This document shows positions 1 to 10,341 of a DNA stretch of 64,000 bases, in pieces. Under the pieces are notes generated by a model. That model did no database searches, was not told the DNA's origin, and saw only the letters and a list, made by a program, of their open reading frames with translations. Location of the stretch: assembly GCF_905220565.1 (NCBI RefSeq), contig NC_059406.1:2862001-2926000 (forward strand), in the 5' to 3' direction. A program made the translations under genes and the position numbers. Each line of letters begins with the position of its first letter. Within the stretch, counting starts at the first letter, position 1. Origin of the DNA: Melitaea cinxia. Taxonomy: Eukaryota; Arthropoda; Insecta; Lepidoptera; Nymphalidae.

Positions 1-80
1 TGCAGATGACACAGCAATAGTCTTTCATGCCAAAACTTGGAAAAAGGTTCACTGTACTGCTGAAACTGGCTTAGGAAAAG
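1..80 (+). pseudogene. LINE reverse transcriptase fragment
   Basis: Reading from base 2 gives ADDTAIVF followed by about 18 more residues, which matches the A(D)D catalytic box of a non-LTR reverse transcriptase of the jockey type. Similarity stops where a TTTA-rich stretch begins near 82, so this is a dead 3'-truncated remnant that may continue left of the window. If gene A is spliced as proposed it lies in the intron of gene A. Confidence 0.65.
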
Positions 81-81
81 T

Positions 82-240
82 ATTTATTTATTTATTTATT
101 CTTAATGTACACCGAAATACAGACACATATAAAGAAAGATACAATATAAGATGTACAAAGGCGATCTTATCGCTAAATAGCGATTTCTTCCAGATAACCT
201 TTGGATACTGGACACGATACAGTAGCAGCGGTTAGAAGTG
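82..240 (-). repeat. Non-LTR 3'-tail repeat (GATCGCC family)
   Basis: A TTTA/TTAT run is followed by GTACAAAGGCGATCTTATCGCTAAATAGCGATTTCTTCCAGATAACC. The same block recurs at 45985-46155 on this strand and at 15030-15165, 21025-21145 and 25030-25175 in the opposite orientation. It ends in an ATAAA-rich tail when read on the minus strand, as expected of a retroposon 3' end. Confidence 0.6.
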
Positions 241-979
241 TGCACAAATTAAGGAGGAAAAATCAATAATAAATTGATAAAAACTACGATATGACAGACT
301 TACATAATTATTAAAGAAAAAAAAAACATTTAAATAAGTAAATATTTTAGTATATAATATATAATATACATATACAAACACATATACATACATACGCACA
401 TATATACATAGACATATAAAAATATATACATAAATACACACACACATAAATATATAAATATATGTACACATAAAGTAAACTACAAATCGCGACAGTTATG
501 ACTTAATAAGCGACATATAATGCTTCTATTCTAGTAGCTTAGGTCTAACTTTCTGACACTTAACACAAATAAGGCAAGCTATATGTGTTTCTCAATAAAT
601 AAATAAACTCATATATCTCAATATACTTATATCATCAAAACTACTAAAACATCACTGTCCTGTGCATATAAAGTGAAGCGTTTATTTATTATTTCATTTG
701 TTAAAAATATATTCTTTAAATTCTTACAAGCTCAAAAAATCACTAACTGAATGGCTTACAAAACTAAATTATCAAGAGACTGAGGCTTTCCTTGAAGTAA
801 TTACGTAAAAATATACAAAACACAATGCCTGCAAACACATACAAACATACTAAACATAATAACACACACACACACACACAGTGAGAGATATTGATAAACT
901 TTTTTTCTCTCTTGTGATTGAATTATGATAATGTTAAGTTTTAATTTTATAAGTATGACTATGGAAATATATTGGCTTT
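241..979. other. AT-rich non-coding stretch, probable intron of gene A
   Basis: No coding frame or recognised element. It contains a TA/CA-rich low-complexity stretch around 355-470 and an (AC)n microsatellite at 862-880. Confidence 0.5.
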
Positions 980-1107
980 ATCCTGATAGCGCTCGTTAAT
1001 CAAAGTAGGGAACATATCCAACAACCCGCATAGGAGCAGCGTGGTGCGTAGCGCTCTACATGGGGAAATAGACCACTGCTGGAAGTGGTATATTACGGGC
1101 TGAAACG
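980..1107 (+). repeat. SINE family B, 3' fragment
   Basis: The block CCAACCCGCATAGGAGCAGCGTGG followed by CTACATGGGGAAATAGACC and TATTACGGGCTGAA matches the 3' third of the fuller copy at 18596-18940. The first half of that element is missing here. Confidence 0.6.
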
Positions 1108-1188
1108 ATGGGCTTTATATTATTAGCTTGTATCTATTTGTGTAAATATAGAAATGGCAAGTACTGTTTTGTTTGTTTCATGTTACAG

Positions 1189-4100
1189 ATAACAATTATG
1201 GGACAAGCTGACAGGAAATCAAAAATTAAGATTCATACAATCAAGTTTATACCAGAAGATTTCGAGGACTTCCACAATCAAGCAATAAACAGAGAAATAC
1301 TATCTAAAACTCCATTTTTTAAAACATCTAAAATCAATAGGGCAACATCAGAGTCTATAAAAGTTAAAGGACATAAAAAAGATATAAAAAAATCATTACC
1401 CTCAATACAAAAGTCAAAACATCAATCAGTTTTTTTGTTTCTAACAAAAAAAACCGCTATGTTAAATCAAGAAACGATACCTTCAGAAGAAACCTTTACA
1501 AAGCCCGAGACCACTTCCTTACTTTCAACCTTTTTAACTACAACCAACTCAGCTGACATACCTACGTCTATACCCATCACTATGTTCGAGCCAATATCTA
1601 CCATGATCGATACTGAAACTTCGTCGGAAACTGTAACCATACCTGTAACTGAAAGTACAGCTTCTGTTACAACGGAGACAATTAGCACTGTCGATCCTAC
1701 GACTCCTATAACAGTTTCAACTAACACAGAAAACCTTGACTTTACTACTATGTCAACAATGGTGCCTACTGACTTACCTACATCAATACCCATCACTACG
1801 TCCGTGCCAATCTCTACAATCACCGATATTGAAACTACTTCAGAAACTGTAACTATACCACTAACTGACAGTACTCCTTCCATTGCAACGGAGACAGTTA
1901 GTACCGTCGATCCTACGACCCTTACAACTAATACGGATGACCCTGACTCTACCACTGTATCAACAATGGTGCCTACTGACTTACCTACATCAATACCCAT
2001 CACTACGCCCGTGCCAATCTCTACAATCACCGATACTGAAACTACTTCAGAAACTGTAACTATACCACTAACTGACAGTATTACTTCCATTGCAACGGAG
2101 ACAGTTAGCACCGTCGATCCTACGACCCTTACAACTAATACGGATGACCCTGACTCCACCACTGTATCAACAACGGCGCCTACTGACATATCTACATCAA
2201 TACCCATCACTACGCCCGTGCCAATCTCTACAACCACTGATACTGAAACTACTTCGGAAACTGTTACCATACCACTAACTGACAGTACTCCTTCCATTAC
2301 AGCGGAGACAGTCAGTACCGTCGAACCTACGACCGCTACATCTAATACGGATGACCCTGACTCCACCACTGTATCAACCACTGCACCTACTGACTTACCT
2401 ACATCAATACCTATCACTACGCCCGTGCCAATCTCTACAACCACCGATACTGAAACTACTTCAGAAACTGTAACCATACCATTAACTGACAGTACTCCTT
2501 CCTTTACAACGGATACTGTTACCTTTAATAAGGATGACCCTGACTCCACTACTGTATCAACAACGGCGCCTACTGATTTACCTACAACTATACCCATCAC
2601 TACGCTCGAGCCAATATCTACCACAACCGATACAGAAATTTCGTCGGTAACTGTAACGATACCAGTAACCGAAAGTACACCTTCCATTACAACGGAGACA
2701 ATTAGCTACGTCGATCCTACGACCCTTACAACTAATACGGATGACCCTGACTCCACCACTGTATCAACAACGGCGCCTACTGACATATCTACATCAATAC
2801 CCATCACTACGCCCGTGCCAATCTCTACAACCACTGATACTGAAACTACTTCGGAAACTGTTACCATACCACTAACTGACAGTACTCCTTCCATTACAAC
2901 GGAGACAGTTAGTACCGTCGATCCTACGACCATTACATCTAATACAGATGACCCTGACTCCACCACTATATCAACAACTGCACCTACAGACTTACCTACA
3001 TCAATACCCACCACTACGCCCGTACCAATCTCTACAACCACCGATACTGAAACTACTTCAGAAACTGTAACCATACCACTAACTGACAGTACTCCTTCCT
3101 TTACAACGGAGACAGTTAGTACCGTCGATCCTACGACTGTTACCTTTAAAACGGATGACCCTGATTCCACTACTATATCAACAACGGCACCTACTGATTT
3201 ACCTACAACTATACCCATCACTACGCTCGAGCCAATATCTACCATGACCGATACAGAAACTTCATCGGTAACTGTAACCATACCAGTAACCGAAAGTACA
3301 CCTTCCATTACAATGGAGACAATTAGCACCGTCGATCCTACGACCCTTACAACTAATACGGATGACCCTGACTCCACCACTGTATCAACAACGGCGCCTA
3401 CTGACATACCTACATCAATACCCATCACTACGCCCGTGCCAATCTCTACAACCACTGATACTGAAACTACTTCAGAAACTGTTACCATACCACTAACTGA
3501 CAGTACTTCTTCCATTACAGCGGAGACAGTTAGCACCGTCGATCCTACGACCGCTACATCTAATACGGGTGACCCTGACTCCACCACTATATCAACAACT
3601 GCACCTACAGACTTACCTACATCAATACCCACCACTACGCCCGTACCAATCTCTACAACCACCGATACTGAAACTACTTCAGAAACTGTTACCATACCAC
3701 TAACTGACAGTACTCCTTCCATTACAACGGAGACAGTTAGCACCGTCGATCCTATGACCATTACATCTAATACGGATGACCCTGACTCCACCACTATATC
3801 AACAACTGTACCTACAGACTTACCTACATCAATACCCATCACTACGCCCGTACCAATCTCTACAACCACCGATACTGAAACTACTTCAGAAACTGTTACC
3901 ATACCACTAACTGACAGTACTCCTTCCATTACAACGGAGACAGTTAGTACCGTCGATCTTACGACCGCTACATCTAATACGGGTGACCCTGACTCCACCA
4001 CTGTATCAACCACTGCACCTACTGACTTACCTACATCAATACCCATCACTACACCCGTGCCAATCTCTACAACCACCGATACTGAAACTACTTCAGAAAC

Positions 4101-7100
4101 TGTAACCATACCACTAACTGACAGCACCCCTTCCTTTACAACGGATACTGTTAGTACCGTCGATCCTACGACTGTTACCTTTAATACGGATGACCCTGAC
4201 TCCACTACTATATCAACAATGGCACCTACTGATTTACCTACAACTATACCCATCACTACGCTCGAGCCAATATCTACCACGACCGATACAGAAACTTCAT
4301 CGGTAACTGTAACCATACCAGTAACCGAAAGTACACCTTCCATTACAACGGAGACAATTAGCACCGTCGATCCTACGACCCTTACAACTAATACGGATGA
4401 CCCTGACTCCACCACTGTATCAACAACGGCGCCTACTGACATACCTACATCAATACCCATCACTACGCCCGTGCCAATCTCTACAACCACTGATACTGAA
4501 ACTACTTCAGAAACTGTTACCATACCACTAACTGACAGTACTCCTTCCATTACAACGGAGACAATTAGCACCGTCGATCCTACGACCATTACATCTAATA
4601 CGGATGACCCTGACTCCACCACTATATCAACAACTGTACCTACAGACTTACCTACATCAATACCCATCACTACGCCCGTACCAATCTCTACAACCACCGA
4701 TACTGAAACTACTTCAGAAACTGTTACCATACCACTAACTGACAGTACTCCTTCCATTACAACGGAGACAGTTAGTACCGTCGATCTTACGACCGCTACA
4801 TCTAATACGGGTGACCCTGACTCCACCACTGTATCAACCACTGCACCTACTGACTTACCTACATCAATACCCATCACTACACCCGTGCCAATCTCTACAA
4901 CCACCGATACTGAAACTACTTCAGAAACTGTAACCATACCACTAACTGACAGCACCCCTTCCTTTACAACGGATACTGTTAGTACCGTCGATCCTACGAC
5001 TGTTACCTTTAATACGGATGACCCTGACTCCACTACTGTATCAACAACGGCGCCTACTGATTTACCTACAACTATACCCATCACTACGCTCGAGCCAATA
5101 TCTACCACAACCGATACAGAAATTTCGTCGGTAACTGTAACGATACCAGTAACCGAAAGTACACCTTCCATTACAACGGAGACAATTAGCTACGTCGATC
5201 CTACGACCCTTACAACTAATACGGATGACCCTGACTCCACCACTGTATCAACAACGGCGCCTACTGACATATCTACATCAATACCCATCACTACGCCCGT
5301 GCCAATCTCTACAACCACTGATACTGAAACTACTTCGGAAACTGTTACCATACCACTAACTGACAGTACTCCTTCCATTACAACGGAGACAGTTAGTACC
5401 GTCGATCCTACGACCATTACATCTAATACAGATGACCCTGACTCCACCACTATATCAACAACTGCACCTACAGACTTACCTACATCAATACCCACCACTA
5501 CGCCCGTACCAATCTCTACAACCACCGATACTGAAACTACTTCAGAAACTGTAACCATACCACTAACTGACAGTACTCCTTCCTTTACAACGGAGACAGT
5601 TAGTACCGTCGATCCTACGACTGTTACCTTTAAAACGGATGACCCTGATTCCACTACTATATCAACAACGGCACCTACTGATTTACCTACAACTATACCC
5701 ATCACTACGCTCGAGCCAATATCTACCATGACCGATACAGAAACTTCATCGGTAACTGTAACCATACCAGTAACCGAAAGTACACCTTCCATTACAATGG
5801 AGACAATTAGCACCGTCGATCCTACGACCCTTACAACTAATACGGATGACCCTGACTCCACCACTGTATCAACAACGGCGCCTACTGACATACCTACATC
5901 AATACCCATCACTACGCCCGTGCCAATCTCTACAACCACTGATACTGAAACTACTTCAGAAACTGTTACCATACCACTAACTGACAGTACTTCTTCCATT
6001 ACAGCGGAGACAGTTAGCACCGTCGATCCTACGACCGCTACATCTAATACGGGTGACCCTGACTCCACCACTATATCAACAACTGCACCTACAGACTTAC
6101 CTACATCAATACCCACCACTACGCCCGTACCAATCTCTACAACCACCGATACTGAAACTACTTCAGAAACTGTTACCATACCACTAACTGACAGTACTCC
6201 TTCCATTACAACGGAGACAGTTAGCACCGTCGATCCTATGACCATTACATCTAATACGGATGACCCTGACTCCACCACTATATCAACAACTGTACCTACA
6301 GACTTACCTACATCAATACCCATCACTACGCCCGTACCAATCTCTACAACCACCGATACTGAAACTACTTCAGAAACTGTTACCATACCACTAACTGACA
6401 GTACTCCTTCCATTACAACGGAGACAGTTAGTACCGACGATCTTACGACCGCTACATCTAATACGGGTGACCCTGACTCCACCACTGTATCAACCACTGC
6501 ACCTACTGACTTACCTACATCAATACCCATCACTACACCCGTGCCAATCTCTACAACCACCGATACTGAAACTACTTCAGAAACTGTAACCATACCACTA
6601 ACTGACAGCACCCCTTCCTTTACAACGGATACTGTTAGTACCGTCGATCCTACGACTGTTACCTTTAATACGGATGACCCTGACTCCACTACTATATCAA
6701 CAATGGCACCTACTGATTTACCTACAACTATACCCATCACTACGCTCGAGCCAATATCTACCACGACCGATACAGAAACTTCATCGGTAACTGTAACCAT
6801 ACCAGTAACCGAAAGTACACCTTCCATTACAACGGAGACAATTAGCACCGTCGATCCTACGACCCTTACAACTAATACGGATGACCCTGACTCCACCACT
6901 GTATCAACAACGGCGCCTACTGACATACCTACATCAATACCCATCACTACGCCCGTGCCAATCTCTACAACCACTGATACTGAAACTACTTCAGAAACTG
7001 TTACCATACCACTAACTGACAGTACTCCTTCCATTACAACGGAGACAATTAGCACCGTCGATCCTACGACCATTACATCTAATACGGATGACCCTGACTC

Positions 7101-8256
7101 CACCACTATATCAACAACTGTACCTACAGACTTACCTACATCAATACCCATCACTACGCCCGTACCAATCTCTACAACCACCGATACTGAAACTACTTCA
7201 GAAACTGTTACCATACCACTAACTGACAGTACTCCTTCCATTACAACGGAGACAGTTAGTACCGTCGATCTTACGACCGCTACATCTAATACGGGTGACC
7301 CTGACTCCACCACTGTATCAACCACTGCACCTACTGACTTACCTACATCAATACCCATCACTACACCCGTGCCAATCTCTACAACCACCGATACTGAAAC
7401 TACTTCAGAAACTGTAACCATACCACTAACTGACAGCACCCCTTCCTTTACAACGGATACTGTTAGTACCGTCGATCCTACGACTGTTACCTTTAATACG
7501 GATGACCCTGACTCCACTACTGTATCAACAACGGCGCCTACTGATTTACCTACAACTATACCCATCACTACGCTCGAGCCAATATCTACCACGGCCGATA
7601 CAGAAACTTCGTCGGTAACTGTAACCATACCAGTAACCGAAAGTACACCTTCCATTACAACGGAGACAATTAACACCGTCGATCCTACGACCCTTACAAC
7701 TAATACGGATGACCCTGAATCCACCACTGTATCAACAACGTCGCCTACTGACTTACCTACATCTATACCCATCACTACGCTCGAGCCAATATCTACCACC
7801 GCCGATACTGAAACGCCGTCGGAAATAATAACCGAAAGCACTCCTTCCATTATAACGGAGACAATTAGTACTATCACTCCAACCACTGTGACCCCTACTC
7901 CTGTTCCTACAATAACATCTTCATTGTCAACCGACGATTCAACAACAAGTCAAATTATTACATCTACCCAATATAATACACAGTCTTCTATAGACACTAC
8001 TACTGAAAATTTATCAACAACAACAGAAGCAGTAACTGAAACTCCTGAAACAGAAGATGTACTTAGCTTCTGGGAACCACTAACGATTGTTTTGATTACC
8101 CTTCCCAGTCTATCAGTGTTAGGCCTTGTTGGTTTTGGAGCATACAAACTTTATTTTGCTAAAAAAATCGGTAGTACAAGTTTACAATTTTTAGAGAACG
8201 ATGACTATCCAGCCACATTAATAACAGTCCGGAGAAATGGCAGTATTGATGTTTAA
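1189..8256 (+). CDS. Gene A, exon 2: giant membrane mucin, MAM-like family (partial)
   Basis: The acceptor is TTTCATGTTACAG ending at 1188, and the exon reads in phase 0 for 2,355 codons to TAA. Layout: (1) about 20 residues, including GQADRKSKIKIHTIKF, that align with the exon 2 starts of genes B and C; (2) a Lys-rich linker of about 90 residues not seen in B or C; (3) about 30 Thr/Ser/Pro-rich 69-residue units; (4) FWEPLTIVLI and one membrane helix near 8080-8155; (5) a short tail with KK and DDYPATLITVRR. This predicts a heavily O-glycosylated type I surface protein. The signal peptide and the start of the MAM-like domain should lie in an exon 1 left of the window, because no such exon is seen in 1-1188. 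An ATG at 1108 is open in this frame, but the splice site and the homology favour 1189. The ligand and tissue are unknown. Confidence 0.75.
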   Translation: MTIMGQADRKSKIKIHTIKFIPEDFEDFHNQAINREILSKTPFFKTSKINRATSESIKVKGHKKDIKKSLPSIQKSKHQSVFLFLTKKTAMLNQETIPSEETFTKPETTSLLSTFLTTTNSADIPTSIPITMFEPISTMIDTETSSETVTIPVTESTASVTTETISTVDPTTPITVSTNTENLDFTTMSTMVPTDLPTSIPITTSVPISTITDIETTSETVTIPLTDSTPSIATETVSTVDPTTLTTNTDDPDSTTVSTMVPTDLPTSIPITTPVPISTITDTETTSETVTIPLTDSITSIATETVSTVDPTTLTTNTDDPDSTTVSTTAPTDISTSIPITTPVPISTTTDTETTSETVTIPLTDSTPSITAETVSTVEPTTATSNTDDPDSTTVSTTAPTDLPTSIPITTPVPISTTTDTETTSETVTIPLTDSTPSFTTDTVTFNKDDPDSTTVSTTAPTDLPTTIPITTLEPISTTTDTEISSVTVTIPVTESTPSITTETISYVDPTTLTTNTDDPDSTTVSTTAPTDISTSIPITTPVPISTTTDTETTSETVTIPLTDSTPSITTETVSTVDPTTITSNTDDPDSTTISTTAPTDLPTSIPTTTPVPISTTTDTETTSETVTIPLTDSTPSFTTETVSTVDPTTVTFKTDDPDSTTISTTAPTDLPTTIPITTLEPISTMTDTETSSVTVTIPVTESTPSITMETISTVDPTTLTTNTDDPDSTTVSTTAPTDIPTSIPITTPVPISTTTDTETTSETVTIPLTDSTSSITAETVSTVDPTTATSNTGDPDSTTISTTAPTDLPTSIPTTTPVPISTTTDTETTSETVTIPLTDSTPSITTETVSTVDPMTITSNTDDPDSTTISTTVPTDLPTSIPITTPVPISTTTDTETTSETVTIPLTDSTPSITTETVSTVDLTTATSNTGDPDSTTVSTTAPTDLPTSIPITTPVPISTTTDTETTSETVTIPLTDSTPSFTTDTVSTVDPTTVTFNTDDPDSTTISTMAPTDLPTTIPITTLEPISTTTDTETSSVTVTIPVTESTPSITTETISTVDPTTLTTNTDDPDSTTVSTTAPTDIPTSIPITTPVPISTTTDTETTSETVTIPLTDSTPSITTETISTVDPTTITSNTDDPDSTTISTTVPTDLPTSIPITTPVPISTTTDTETTSETVTIPLTDSTPSITTETVSTVDLTTATSNTGDPDSTTVSTTAPTDLPTSIPITTPVPISTTTDTETTSETVTIPLTDSTPSFTTDTVSTVDPTTVTFNTDDPDSTTVSTTAPTDLPTTIPITTLEPISTTTDTEISSVTVTIPVTESTPSITTETISYVDPTTLTTNTDDPDSTTVSTTAPTDISTSIPITTPVPISTTTDTETTSETVTIPLTDSTPSITTETVSTVDPTTITSNTDDPDSTTISTTAPTDLPTSIPTTTPVPISTTTDTETTSETVTIPLTDSTPSFTTETVSTVDPTTVTFKTDDPDSTTISTTAPTDLPTTIPITTLEPISTMTDTETSSVTVTIPVTESTPSITMETISTVDPTTLTTNTDDPDSTTVSTTAPTDIPTSIPITTPVPISTTTDTETTSETVTIPLTDSTSSITAETVSTVDPTTATSNTGDPDSTTISTTAPTDLPTSIPTTTPVPISTTTDTETTSETVTIPLTDSTPSITTETVSTVDPMTITSNTDDPDSTTISTTVPTDLPTSIPITTPVPISTTTDTETTSETVTIPLTDSTPSITTETVSTDDLTTATSNTGDPDSTTVSTTAPTDLPTSIPITTPVPISTTTDTETTSETVTIPLTDSTPSFTTDTVSTVDPTTVTFNTDDPDSTTISTMAPTDLPTTIPITTLEPISTTTDTETSSVTVTIPVTESTPSITTETISTVDPTTLTTNTDDPDSTTVSTTAPTDIPTSIPITTPVPISTTTDTETTSETVTIPLTDSTPSITTETISTVDPTTITSNTDDPDSTTISTTVPTDLPTSIPITTPVPISTTTDTETTSETVTIPLTDSTPSITTETVSTVDLTTATSNTGDPDSTTVSTTAPTDLPTSIPITTPVPISTTTDTETTSETVTIPLTDSTPSFTTDTVSTVDPTTVTFNTDDPDSTTVSTTAPTDLPTTIPITTLEPISTTADTETSSVTVTIPVTESTPSITTETINTVDPTTLTTNTDDPESTTVSTTSPTDLPTSIPITTLEPISTTADTETPSEIITESTPSIITETISTITPTTVTPTPVPTITSSLSTDDSTTSQIITSTQYNTQSSIDTTTENLSTTTEAVTETPETEDVLSFWEPLTIVLITLPSLSVLGLVGFGAYKLYFAKKIGSTSLQFLENDDYPATLITVRRNGSIDV
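1540..7830 (+). repeat. 207-bp tandem repeat array (mucin domain of gene A)
   Basis: About 30 units of 69 codons each. The spacing was checked on the GCCTACTGAC signature: steps of exactly 207 bp near 1761, 1968 and 2175. A unit contains a PTDLPTSIPITTPVPIST block, an ETVTIPLTDSTPS block and a VDPTT..NTDDPDSTT block. Two unit types alternate, one with TPVP/IPLTD and one with TLEP/IPVTE. One unit near 2512 lacks 24 bp between two ACTGTTA motifs. Every length change is a multiple of three, so the frame survives. Confidence 0.95.
2701..7668 (+). repeat. Two tandem copies of a 12-unit, 2,484-bp higher-order repeat
   Basis: Unit-specific variants recur exactly 12 x 207 bp apart: ATTAGCTACG at 2701 and 5185, and CCTATGACCA at 3751 and 6235. 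One clear difference is GTCGATCTT near 3951 against GACGATCTT near 6430 (Val to Asp). Inside each copy a four-unit block is itself duplicated, for example CGTCGATCTT at 3951 and 4779, which are 828 bp apart. The pattern means recent unequal exchange of multi-unit blocks. Confidence 0.9.
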
Positions 8257-9764
8257 AATTTTACTTAATCATTATTTTTATTGAAACGAACTAAATTACT
8301 ACTTAACTAAGGTTTTCCTTGCACTCTCATCAATATATATTCTTTTTTAATTTGTACAAAAATTATTCATATTTACCGTGATGTTACATAAGATGCATCT
8401 CGTAACTAAATGATAAGTATGAATTTTCTTTGATCTAAATGGTATTGAAGTTGATATATATTTATAGAAAACCTGTATTTGTTTGTTCATAAGTATTGTA
8501 TTAAAACAAGAATCGTTTTTAATCTATGACTATGGATAGTGACGATAGAATCGATTTGCGGAAATTAGCTAAGAAACAATGATAAAATTAAATCTTTAGT
8601 TTTTTTCTTTTTTACATGAAAAACGAATTACATTTTTAAGATATGAATCGGCAGCAAAGATAATGAAATATTTTTAATTTTAAACTAATTATCACTATAA
8701 TTATTTCATTATCAAGTCTGTTGTTGTAGTATAAAAAAATCTAGTCATTTTTAGGTTGGTACATAAAAACGTCAACAGTACATAGACACAATTCGTAGAC
8801 CTTAGATGATCGTTGAAATGCATATGTCAACTTCTTTCATGTTTCATTCTTCAAAATGTAAAGGCTATTATAATATCAACTACATTCCTTTTTTTCCTTA
8901 AAACAAATGCTCTTATTTGTATGATATTTGTAGCTATTATTCAATTTCAACGATCAATAATAGCTCGTACTGTGGACAAAGAAGTATTTTTGTTATCGAC
9001 ATCGCTTTTAAGAATATAATGGTTATTTTTTGTACTTAAATAAAGTTTAATAAATCTCAAAATGTTACTTTTTAAGTTGTAAGTATTTATTTTAATAACC
9101 TAGACATGTTTTTATCCTATTCTGTTGATCAACCATTTATCTCTATTGTTCTCTTGCTTTGGCCTTACATAACTACCCTACAGCAAATAATGTTTGTATT
9201 ATTATTTATTCTGTTTAGTTTTAAAGGTTAGAATAATACAGAACGAGTAATAAAATAAATTATTTATTAAAGAATGTTACGGGTATACTTAAATAAACTT
9301 GTTTTTGTATTTTTTACGTGGGTTTTAATTACAATTTTTTTTACAGCTACACTTTAGCCTTCTTTACCTATTTATTTTTGCGTTACTCTCTTAATTGGAT
9401 TTTAGAACTGTAGATCTCAAGTCACGATGTTTCCTTACAGTATTGATCCGTGTAAAAATTGTAAGATTAACTTAATTAGATGCTATACAAAACAAATATT
9501 AATAATTTTCTCGACTGATATCACTATGCACAGTACCTATTAATTTGTTCTTGGAAAATAGTAATTCTAACATATACACATTATATTTAAACGTCCAAAA
9601 ATTGAGAACGTGAAAAGAAACTTAAAAAAAATGATTATTCGTGAAAATTTTGCGATCATATCTCATGTCATTTCTTTGTTAAAACCGACATAAAAGAGCG
9701 AGATGTTCAATTTCGCCAATTATGTATTTTAATTAATGTTAATAAATAAATATGTTAATAATAA
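8257..9764. other. 3' flank of gene A
   Basis: AT-rich, with no further gene recognised. Two AATAAA hexamers at 9039 and 9049 are candidate polyadenylation signals, which would give a 3' UTR of about 0.8 kb. The assignment is weak because AATAAA is frequent in this composition. Confidence 0.35.
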
Positions 9765-10080
9765 TACCCCCTCTCTTCCCGTAGGTGTCGTAAGAGGCGA
9801 CTAAGGGATAACACAGTTTCACTACTACCTTGGAACTTAAAAAGCCGTCCGACCGGTGGCGGGATAACCACCCAACTGATGGTTGAAATACACAGGCCGA
9901 AGTCGGGCAGTAGCATCTTCGGTGCGACAAAGCCAGCCCCTGCGGTTACCAACCCGCCTGCCCAGTGTGGTGACTATGGGCAACACACATGAGTTCACGT
10001 AATTTTTGGCGCGAACTTGTGGAGGCCTATGTCCAACAGTGGAGTGAGATAGGCTAAAGTGATGATGATGATGATAATAA
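9765..10080 (+). mobile_element. Retroposon family A, older copy
   Basis: It starts near CCCCCTCTCTTCCCGTAGG and ends with a LINE-derived block that can be read as AYVQQW, followed by (TGA)n at 10063-10076. It matches the young copies at 12134, 28355 and 49246 but is diverged and lacks roughly the first 30 bp. No clear target duplication was found. Confidence 0.7.
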
Positions 10081-10341
10081 ATAAATTCACCGTTCATCAA
10101 CTGGTTACAACAATGTATTTCTATTGAAGGAATGGTTAGGACTAGGACTCTAGAACCTTCAATTTTTTTGGATAATTTTATTTATCACTGACGCAGCTAG
10201 CTATCGCCTATGTACTTTGATCTTCGCGACTCATCGACACACGTCGCCGCAAGTGTAATCATATATGTGTTTCACACGTGCGTGACGCCTTGACATAACA
10301 TATGAGAAAGATATAATTATGTATAAATATAACCGTATATA

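Noticed and set aside
1108..1188. Start of gene A at the ATG at 1108
   Set aside because: The stretch lies partly at the end of a SINE B fragment and ends in a good splice acceptor. Conservation with genes B and C begins only at 1189.
1467..7886. Very long open frames on the minus strand opposite gene A (Val/Ser-rich, up to 898 codons)
   Set aside because: They are the mirror of the Thr-rich repeat. The 207-bp period is a multiple of three, so one stop-free antisense unit stays stop-free. They break only where the unit variant CTACG introduces TAG, and have no signal, domain or splice context.
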